A stretch of DNA of 64,000 bases from Effrenium voratum (lineage: Eukaryota; Sar; Dinophyceae; Suessiales; Symbiodiniaceae): NCBI GenBank assembly GCA_963377175.1, contig CAUJNA010000835.1, positions 667,410 through 731,409 on the forward strand, read 5' to 3'. Every line of letters begins with the position of its first letter. The stretch's first letter is position 1. The notes under the pieces are model-generated. The model made no database searches, was not told the DNA's origin, and saw only the letters and a list, made by a program, of their open reading frames with translations. Both the position numbers and the translations under genes were made by a program. Of this stretch, positions 57,557 through 64,000 are shown in pieces.

Positions 57557-58640
57557 ATGTCAGACCAGCACAACGTCTATGTTCTCCTGTGCGAGCGCGT
57601 CGCCCCAGAGGCTTTGGCTCTTGCCATCCAGGGCACCGACCCACTCTTTCCAGTTGGCAAGCCCACTCAGGAAGGCGTGGAGATCCACAAGAGTTTGCTG
57701 CAGGGCTTGCGTTGGAGCAGCCCCTTCAAAAGTTCAACCACCTCCACCAGAAGAAGCTTTTCCAAGACAAGGGCCCTCGTGGCCTCAAAGCCCAAGTGCA
57801 AAGTCTGCTGGACATGATCAGCTTCGTAAACACGAAGCGCCGTAACGTTAGCACGCAGAAGCGCCAGCTGCCAGCGATCCAGGAGATTTTGGAGACTGCC
57901 TCTGGAAGCCCATACCGAGCGCTGACTTCTACCGGGGAACTCCCAGACAAGGCAGCAAAGCTGCCCCGGAAGTATGAGAAAGAACCCACCGAGGAGAGCT
58001 TGCAGGATTTCTGGCAGGAGCTGGCAGAAAGGGAGTCGGTGCACTCGGTGGTGGATTTGTTGACTCAGACCAGTGAGAAGCCGGGGTCTTCTGATGACAA
58101 GGCAGGGAAATCCTCGTTGGGCGACAAAGAGGCGGTCATCTACACAGACCGGCGAACTCAGTGGAATCGGCTGAAATGTTCCAGAAACCTGGATCTCTCT
58201 GGCTCTGGGGCAGGTTTGGAGATGGGGCAGAGTACCCCTCAGAGGTACCGAAGCAGATCGACAACCCAAAAAAGCGCCCTGCCGCCGCAACGAAAAAGCC
58301 AGCGATGAAAAAGCCGGCCGGAATGAAAAGCCGGCTGTTGCCGAGGACGCATGCTCGGTTTACATCACTCAGGCGACAGACCAGTCGTACTTGCAGTTCA
58401 AGGACCCCGCCACTGGCACAAAGCGTCTCCTGTGCGGAATCAGCAAGGCGCGGCGGGCAAACCACCAGGACCTCATAGCCGTCGTGCGTGCTGAGCTCAT
58501 GAAGCTGGACTTGCCTAGCATGTCCTTCGAGGAGGTCAAGGACAAAAGCCTGACCATTCGAGAGCTCGCGGTGAACCGCGGGCATGCCCATAGTCCTCAG
58601 GACAGACTGAAAAAAACATATGTCCGAACCCAAATTGTGT
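57557..58640 (+). CDS. Lys/Ala-linked protein with two apparent frameshifts
   Basis: ATG at 57557 reads MSDQHNVYVLLCERVAPEAL and stays protein-like to about 57710. The frame then changes to one reading LEQPLQKFNHLHQKKLFQDK, later QDFWQELAERESVHSVVDLL, to about 58160. A third segment in another frame (PKKRPAAATKKPAMKKPAG, about 58258-58325) is a basic linker. A last change leads to AEDACSVYITQATDQSYLQF and KRLLCGISKARRANHQDLIA, ending near 58590. The basic KKPA linker followed by a compact Y-I-T-Q-A domain resembles proteins repeated in dinoflagellate genomes as I remember them; unverified. Either short introns, assembly indels or pseudogene decay explains the frame changes. Confidence 0.55.
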
Positions 58641-58832
58641 TTGTTACTCGCTACGACTCGATCCGCTCTCCTGCCAACGCTAGGACGTGGACTAGAGTGA
58701 CCCGCTCGAGGGCGACTCGAGACAGGAGACCCCCGGTTAGTGTCGAGGGGGTGTCAGGCCAGTGCTATGCCGTGTCTGTTGTCCACATAGGCCTTGATTT
58801 TTCGTTTTCTTGAGTCAAAACATGTCTACTTC

Positions 58833-59125
58833 AGGAAGCCCCTGGCTCCTACATGTGTCTGCTTGCAAATCTTGATTGTGTTTGAATTCTTTGCAGGGTA
58901 GACCTTTGGACACTTTGAAGTCCAGGAAGCCTTGGGCTCCTACATGCATCTGCTTGCACATCTTCATTGTGTTTGAATTCTTTGCAGGGTAGATCTTTGG
59001 ACACTTTGAAGTCCAGGAAGCCTTGGGCTCCTACATGCATCTGCTTGCACATCTTCATTGTGTTTGAATTCTTTGCAGGGTAGATCTTTGGACACTTTGA
59101 AGTTCAGGAAGCCTTGGGCTCCTAG
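58833..59125. repeat. 91-bp tandem array with one palindrome per unit
   Basis: Palindrome anchors AGGAAGCC at 58833, 58924, 59015 and 59106 (spacing exactly 91). Units contain GTGTTTGAATTCTTTGCAGG, TCTTTGGACACTTTGAAGT and CCTTGGGCTCCTACATGCAT. The internal TTCTTTGCAGG looks like an intron 3' end. Confidence 0.95.
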
Positions 59126-59261
59126 CATGATCACGTCAACAAGTATTATCAACGTGAATCAAGCTTTGGTGCCGTAGTGCGCGCCAAGGGGGTCTGAGCA
59201 TGCATGCAGGCAGTCACGTAGAGCTCGAGCTAGGTGTAAGCTAAGGGCTATTAGTATAGCC

Positions 59262-59672
59262 ATGGGTAATGCGCCGTCGAGCTCCCGATCGAGCGCGACC
59301 AATGAGGGCGTGGAGGTTGCGCTGCGCATACTCGAAGCAGCCCGGCGGGCAGGGCAGCTGAGTCCGCAGCAGCCGCAGCCGGCGCAGCAGCCGCAGACCC
59401 CGCAGCCTGTGCCGCTGCCGATGCAGCAGCCTCCGCCGCAGCCTCCGCCTCAGCCGATGCCGCAGCCTCCGCCTCAGCCGATGCCACAGGCGGCATACGT
59501 GATGCCCCCGCCACCACCGATATTTCCCTCCTCGTGGCGACCCACCGCCATGCGTATGTGGCCAGGAGTGTCCGCTTGGACTAGGGGTTGCTTATGGTGT
59601 GGCCAAGAGAGCTACATCCGACAGGGCTGCTGTTTGAACCCGATGTGCGCTCCTTGGATTGCATACTTTTAG
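59262..59672 (+). CDS. Pro/Gln-rich protein with C-terminal Cys cluster
   Basis: A 136-codon ORF, ATG GGT AAT to TAG. The start MGNAPSSSRSSATNEG could be N-myristoylated (MG-N-A-x-S pattern; inference). It is followed by a helical segment (VALRILEAARRAGQLS), a Pro/Gln tract, and a C-terminus WCGQESYIRQGCCLNPMCAP with four to five cysteines that may bind zinc. It lies between two hairpin-bearing arrays on the same strand as its neighbours. It could be a separate small gene or an exon of a larger one. The family is not recognised. Confidence 0.5.
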   Translation: MGNAPSSSRSSATNEGVEVALRILEAARRAGQLSPQQPQPAQQPQTPQPVPLPMQQPPPQPPPQPMPQPPPQPMPQAAYVMPPPPPIFPSSWRPTAMRMWPGVSAWTRGCLWCGQESYIRQGCCLNPMCAPWIAYF

Positions 59673-59877
59673 TTAACGCGACCCCCCTAATTGTTTACTC
59701 ACCACAAACCAAATGTTTGTTCACTTGGCCATATTGGTGTGGCTGACAAAGGAAGCGACCCGCTCCTGTCTTTTCTTCTGTGACATGTGTTAATTCGTTT
59801 TGGTCGGAAACATTTTTCTTAGCTTGGGTGAAAACATATTTGGTTCTGGGTTTGTTTGCAAGCACGACCGTTTACAA

Positions 59878-59902
59878 AGGATGCCATTGGCTCCTATCAT
59901 GT
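59878..59902. repeat. Single AGGATGCC/GGCTCCT hairpin
   Basis: AGGATGCC-ATT-GGCTCCT followed by ATCATG. Same stem core and loop length as the hairpins in the neighbouring arrays, here as a single copy 15 bases before the next ORF. Confidence 0.7.
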
Positions 59903-59916
59903 AACCGGCTTTTGCT

Positions 59917-60504
59917 TTGCTGTCTAAGGAGCTGAGCATTTACGCACAGCCAGCCGCGGACATTGGTGTCCGCTTGCAAAGCTGGGGTAAGCAAAGCTGG
60001 GGCAAGCAGCGGGGCACCAAAGGGCAAAAGCGCCCCATATGGTGGCAAAGCCGGCAGCAAAGCTGGAAGCGAACTCGCACCGACGAGCCCGAGGAGCCCG
60101 ATGATGCGGCGCAAGTGGTGCAGCCAGCCCCTGCGCCAGCAGTGGTGCCTAAGGCGCCGACAGCGCCGATCGCGCCACCTGTGCCTAAGGGCACGGCAAC
60201 GCCTAAAGTGCCATCCGCTCCTGTGGATGGGGATGGGGCGGCGCATGGGGCGATGGATGGGGCGCGCGCGGGGGCGGCGGCTGGGGCGATACCTAAGATG
60301 CAGGCAGCCGATGATGGGGTGGCGCCTAAGATGCCGGCAATGCCGGCAATGCCTAAGGCATCTCCAGCAGCTCCTGCAGATGGGGCGGCTCCGGTGATTG
60401 ATGAGAGCAGTGACCAGGATCTTATGTTAGTTTCACATTATTGGATCAGTCCGGCTTTCATACGTGCATTCGAGATATTAGAAGATTTGCAAGAATGGAT
60501 GTAA
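59917..60504 (+). CDS. Ala/Pro-rich basic-then-acidic protein
   Basis: A 195-codon ORF. Residues 1-50 are basic and aromatic (VRLQSWGKQSWGKQRGTKGQ, IWWQSRQQSWKRTRTD), then EPEEPDD. About 100 residues of Ala/Pro/Val linker with PK(A/M/V)P steps follow, and a C-terminus DQDLMLVSHYWISPAFIRAF with an acidic helix EILEDLQEWM. Basic Trp-rich ends plus a flexible linker suggest nucleic-acid binding, but no family is recognised. ATG at 59917 is taken as the start, although the frame is open some codons upstream. Confidence 0.5.
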   Translation: MLSKELSIYAQPAADIGVRLQSWGKQSWGKQRGTKGQKRPIWWQSRQQSWKRTRTDEPEEPDDAAQVVQPAPAPAVVPKAPTAPIAPPVPKGTATPKVPSAPVDGDGAAHGAMDGARAGAAAGAIPKMQAADDGVAPKMPAMPAMPKASPAAPADGAAPVIDESSDQDLMLVSHYWISPAFIRAFEILEDLQEWM

Positions 60505-60764
60505 TTGTCTGCCATCATTCTTGGCTTTGAAATTTGTTGTTTCCCTGGCAGGAGTCGCATGCTGGTCGATGAGGCCAACTACGCTCCTTCCATTTTGAGC
60601 CAAATAGGTTGCGGACTGAAGGCACTGGTAAGGGTGTCTATGTGGCACGCATGCAATGGAGATAAAAAGGTTCTGGGGGAGGGGTTGACATGTCATTGAA
60701 AACATTGATTACAATATGAGTGTTTCATGGTACACGATATGTTCACATGTCATGATGTTGTTTC

Positions 60765-60985
60765 AAAGGAGCTACTAGCTCCTGCAATATCATGTTGGAC
60801 TTGCGTGCAAACAATATATTCGTTATACTTGGCCCCCAAAAAAGGAGCTGCCAGCTCCTGCAAAAGAGAGAGAGAGAGGGTAGACCAAAAAAAAGGAAGG
60901 CTGTATTGCCAACGAGACATGGCTTGATACATTAAGATACAACACTATTAGACACTTTGGTTCAGGAGACTTATGGCTCCTCTCA
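60765..60985. repeat. Three dispersed AGGAGC hairpins
   Basis: AGGAGCT-ACT-AGCTCCT at about 60767, AGGAGCT-GCC-AGCTCCT at about 60842, and an imperfect AGGAGACTTATGGCTCCT at about 60963. Each is a single copy within otherwise unrelated AT-rich sequence. Confidence 0.85.
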
Positions 60986-61398
60986 TGTTTTATTGATGGA
61001 GGCAGTTGAAAATAAGTAAGAGAGTCTTCATGAAACCCAACACTTTGGACTTCAAAGGGACATTTCAATCACAAATGGATGTTGTTGGGATATAAACATA
61101 TTGTATATGATTCGCAAAAGATCGACTGGAATATGGATATTGTTCAATGGATGTAGTGCATACAAAAAAGAAATAATATCTCATGGTCCCAACATTGTGT
61201 TAGGCAAGATTGGGGTAAACCGATGCCAGGAGACTTCCTGCACAGCAAGGAGATCGCGGGAGAGGAAAAGAAAGCCTATTTGGCTGCCACAGAAAGAGAG
61301 TGGGAGGGAACAATTCTTTTTCGATATCGGAAGTATTGTTCGGGATGACACAACCAAACATTGTTATGGCATGAATGTTGTTTTGAGTTGAATCAAAA
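60986..61398. other. AT-rich spacer, no gene recognised
   Basis: One plus frame (61101-61391) is open but starts in low-complexity sequence and shows no motif. It ends at the first unit of the 48-bp array. Confidence 0.4.
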
Positions 61399-61740
61399 AG
61401 AGCATTATGCTCCTATAATCCTTGGTTGATGGCGATTATCAACAGCAAGAGCAGTTTGCTCCTGGGATACTTGATGGGTGTGATTATCAACAGAAGGAGC
61501 AGTTTGCTCCTGGGATACTTGATGGCTGTGATTATCAACAGAAGGAGCAGTTTGCTCCTGGGGTACTTGGTGGCTGTGATTATGAACCAAAGGAACAGTT
61601 TGCTACTAGGAGACTTGATGGGTGTGATTATCAACAGAAGGAGCAGTTTGCTCCTGGGCTACTTGATGGGTGTGATTATCAACAGAAGGAGCAGTTTGCT
61701 CCTGGGATACTTGATGGGTGTGATCATCAACAAATATTGA
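61399..61740 (+). repeat. 48-bp tandem array with one palindrome per unit
   Basis: Anchors GAT(T/C)AT at 61434, 61482, 61530, 61578, 61626, 61674 and 61722 (spacing exactly 48). Each unit has GGAGCA-GTT-TGCTCC; the fourth is mutated to GGAACA...TGCTAC. Because 48 is divisible by three, a plus frame is open with the 16-residue repeat DGCDYQQKEQFAPGIL. A leading copy, AGAGCATTATGCTCCT, lies at 61399. Whether the frame is translated is unknown. Confidence 0.95.
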
Positions 61741-61839
61741 TTACTAGGTCAAATAATAAAAGGATCAAGTTGCTCCCGTGTTGGTAGGGAACTCCACCAA
61801 ACAAAATAGTATGGGTATCAACTAGGAGAATGGTTGTTC

Positions 61840-61951
61840 AATGGATGTTAAAATTTAACATCCATTTAACATCATTTAACATCCAATTACATTTGAAAGT
61901 AAATGACAATTGATGTTAAATGTTGTTAAATGGATGTTAAAATTTAACATC
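61840..61951. repeat. AATGGATGTTAAA palindrome pair
   Basis: 61840-61866 is a palindrome with 13-bp arms AATGGATGTTAAA around a single A. A second, GATGTTAAAATTTAACATC, lies at about 61931-61949. Additional ATTTAACATC and ATGTTAAATG words lie between, giving a foldback-rich AT segment between the 48-bp array and the next gene. Confidence 0.9.
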
Positions 61952-62188
61952 AATTTAACATCCCTGGGAACCCTTGTGTGCTGATGTGACAGTTGATTGT
62001 CTGTGGGTTGTGGGTTGAATCGTGTAGGAGTTGTGAGTCATATCATCTCCTTTGCTCCCAATATGGAATGGCCTTGTCTAAATGAAACACTTGGTTCATG
62101 AAATTTTCCTTATACCTAAGCTTGTTTGTGCTCAAGTTCAATCTTGAACAGGCGCCGGTATTTGTAGTAAGTTTTCTTTTGTAGAGCA

Positions 62189-62587
62189 ATGTCTCCCAAA
62201 AAGAATGTGATCAAAGATGATGAGACCAAGACGGTCATGCGGAGGCGCTCTACTAAGGGCAGGGCTGATGAAGATGCGGTGGATGATACTCAAACAAGAA
62301 AGATGCAATCCAACATGAAGACTCAGTTGAACAATGCTCAAAAACGACTTGATGCTCATCAAAGTGGCGAGTATGTCCTCCCGCAAGCCCAAGTGGAGGA
62401 GCTGCAGAACAAAACTGACTTCCTGAAGGCCTACAATAGCCTGTCCCGGAAGAGTGAGATGAAGGCCAAATTGCTTCAAGAATGGTCTCAGGATAAGTCA
62501 TGCAAACAGTGGGCATTGTCGCGTACTAGATCCCATACCTCCTCAATGAAGTCGACATCCAGTGCGCAAATGGGATACGGTACCAAG
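62189..62587 (+). CDS. Element-like gene, exon 1
   Basis: ATG at 62189 reads MSPKKNVIKDDETKTVMRRR, then a Lys/Arg/Glu/Gln-rich helical region (QSNMKTQLNNAQKRLDAHQS, QAQVEELQNKTDFLKAYNSL) and KAKLLQEWSQDKSCKQW, ending at MGYGTK. The exon is proposed to end at 62587, because the frame meets a stop soon after and the sequence at 63370 continues the motif (FEVAALLKL). The G-(Y/F)-G-T-K-F-E-V-A-A-L-L join matches, from memory, a highly repeated dinoflagellate protein family; unverified. The basic N-terminus suggests DNA binding or nuclear targeting. Confidence 0.6.
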
Positions 62588-63369
62588 TTGCTTGGATGCA
62601 CATTGGTTCCCCCATAAGGTTTCTGACTGTCCACCTGGTTTACTTCCTATGGCCTCCAAACATCGGTTTGGATGTATCATACTTTGGTTTAAAAAACAGA
62701 GTATGCAACACTCTTGCACATGCCATTTATTGTTCATTCTCTGCTACAAATTAGAAAGTGATTCATGGTATGTAGGAGCATTACATGCTCCTGAAACAAC
62801 AATCATGCTCCTACCGTTCAACCATCATTGACATGCGCAAACCCTCCCATGTTAGAGTGATGTTGAACAAATCTATGTTGATAAACATTTTGGACAGCTT
62901 GCCGCCCAAACAAGTATCGCTGAATTCCATTGAGGTGTGAAATGGTTGGTTTCACACGAGCTGTTATTGACCTATCATGTTATCAGGAGCAATTGCTGCT
63001 CCTTTGGAACCCTCTGTGTTATGACATGATCTCAGGAGCAATTGCTACTCCTTTGGAAACTTATGTGTTATGACATGATCTCAGGAGCAATTGTTGCTCC
63101 TTTGGAAACTTATGTGTTGTGACATGATCTCAGGAGCAATGGTTGCTCCTTTGGAAACCTCTGTGTTATGACATGATCTCAGGAGCAATTGTTGCTCCTT
63201 TGGAAACATATGTGTTATGACATGATCTCTCCACAATGCTACACAAACTATGCCATCATGTTGATGGGGTGCTATGTAGCCAAGCCTAACTAGTGTACCA
63301 AAGGGAAACTAAACAGCGGAGCACATTGGAATTATTACCACCCCAGCCTAGCACCATAGACATCTGAGG
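62588..63369 (+). other. Proposed intron with hairpin arrays
   Basis: Lies between the two exons of the element-like gene and has stops in all frames of interest. It holds a single hairpin AGGAGCAT-TAC-ATGCTCCT at about 62776 and the 49-bp hairpin array at 62984-63230. The ends are not GT-AG (AAG|TTGCTTGG at the left), so the splice sites are uncertain. Confidence 0.45.
62984..63230. repeat. 49-bp tandem array with one palindrome per unit
   Basis: CAGGAGC anchors at 62984, 63033, 63082, 63131 and 63180, spacing exactly 49. The unit is a palindrome (GGAGCAA-TTG-TTGCTCC in the best copies) plus TTTGGAAAC, TATGTGTTATGACATGATCT. Stems vary by single changes: the second copy has TACTCC, and the fourth has loop TGG. 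Confidence 0.95.
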
Positions 63370-64000
63370 TTTGAGGTTGCGGCCTTGTTGAAGCTCAACA
63401 ATTTGGAGAACCAGGAACAGAAGGAGTTGTTGGAGGCGACGCTAAAAGAGCTTACTAGCGATGACCTGTGGGATGAAAACAACGCCATTGAGAGAACCAA
63501 CAAGAAAATGAAGCTCAAAAGGTACCACTTTGACAAGTACCTGGGGACCCTGGTGGATAAAGCCGAAGAAGACATGGACACGTTGCAGGGGGAGCAGGAC
63601 ATGACCAAGTGGACCAAAAAACATGGAGTTCCCCTATTGGACATGGATAGCGGTCCAAGCGCCTCCATTCAGCTCGCGGCTGTCAAAGTTGAGCACATGT
63701 GGGTGGTTCCTGCTGAGGACCTCAAGAATAACTTGGCCAACTCCCAAGCAAGTCAGGAATTTCTCCGTGCACTGTTTTCGTTTCCAGCTTGGAACAGCCC
63801 TCGCATTTGCTGGAAATGCGCAGCAGCCCTCGAGGGCCCGTGCGCTTACGCGTCCACAAGCTTGGCTGCCCCCTGGCGCCAAGAGAGACTGTCAGACTTC
63901 GACTTTCTGCAGTCACTTCGGGATCAGCAGAGTCCGCTTCTTCAGCTGCCAGGCTTTCGCCTGAGCTATGTGGTTTTAGACTGGCTGCACATAGTGGATT
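63370..64000 (+). CDS. Element-like gene, exon 2 (runs off the window)
   Basis: Open from 63352 to the window end. It reads FEVAALLKLNNLENQEQKEL, LTSDDLWDENNAIERTNKKM, KRYHFDKYLGTLVDKAEEDM and ends in ICWKCAAALEGPCAY, SDFDFLQSLRDQ and GFRLSYVVLDWLHIVD. The C-W-K-C pair with a following Cys may be a zinc knuckle. The hydrophobic-D-W-L-H-x-x-D motif resembles the first acidic motif of some DDE-type transposase relatives (DxxHxxxLG-type); this is a hypothesis. No frameshift was seen over 630 bp, unlike the gene at 57.6 kb. Confidence 0.6.

Noticed and set aside
61434..61740. CRISPR-like array with 48-bp spacing (also the 49-bp array at 62984-63230)
   Set aside because: The whole unit is repeated, including what would be spacers, and the setting is eukaryotic. 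These are minisatellites with a hairpin.
1..64000. Dinoflagellate spliced-leader sequence or SL gene, tRNA or 5S genes
   Set aside because: Looked for by eye on both strands and not seen. A covariance or BLAST search would be needed to exclude them.

Overview
The window looks like nuclear DNA of a dinoflagellate (Symbiodiniaceae-like). This is inferred, not proven. The evidence is: very short exons separated by introns whose donors are often GC rather than GT; a typical exon start of CAG|G; Ala-rich repetitive proteins; heavy microsatellite and minisatellite content; and recognisable exons grouped on one strand over long stretches. No prokaryotic operons, tRNAs, CRISPR arrays or complete rRNA genes were seen. 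All exon models were read by eye from the sequence, so boundaries are approximate unless a splice site is stated.

0-18.3 kb: an Ala-rich minus-strand gene (gene A) is broken by a 13,189-bp insertion (2825-16013). The insertion has perfect 20-bp terminal inverted repeats. It is flanked by two direct copies of the same 2,261-bp host segment (554-2814 and 16014-18274), in which I saw no differences. Its interior is almost entirely a degenerate tandem array of roughly 190-330-bp units. Each unit carries the motif TAGATGGCACAATT, which also occurs near both ends of the element. Simple-sequence tracts bracket the array.

18.3-57 kb: an intron-rich region in which nearly every exon I could support lies on the minus strand. 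It holds gene B (a tandem paralogue of gene A, matching exon by exon), an unrecognised multi-exon gene C (27.4-29.6 kb), a glycosyltransferase family 25-like gene (33.9-35.7 kb), an unrecognised gene (37.1-37.8 kb), a cyclophilin-type peptidyl-prolyl isomerase gene (40.9-42.3 kb) and exon fragments at 46.4-51.5 kb. Between them lie a 1.3-kb pyrimidine minisatellite, a 56-bp minisatellite, purine-only tracts, two small inverted exon duplications, a pair of identical-arm hairpins, a 360-bp GGGT tract and a 28S rRNA fragment.

57-64 kb: a compositionally distinct plus-strand domain with several ORFs or exons. These include an element-like gene whose second exon runs off the window. The domain carries a family of small hairpins with AGGAGC/GCTCCT stems and roughly 3-base loops. 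The hairpins occur singly and inside four different tandem arrays with periods of 93, 91, 48 and 49 bp. I did not see them in the rest of the window. The change from minus-strand genes on the left to plus-strand genes on the right makes about 51.5-57 kb a candidate divergent strand-switch region.
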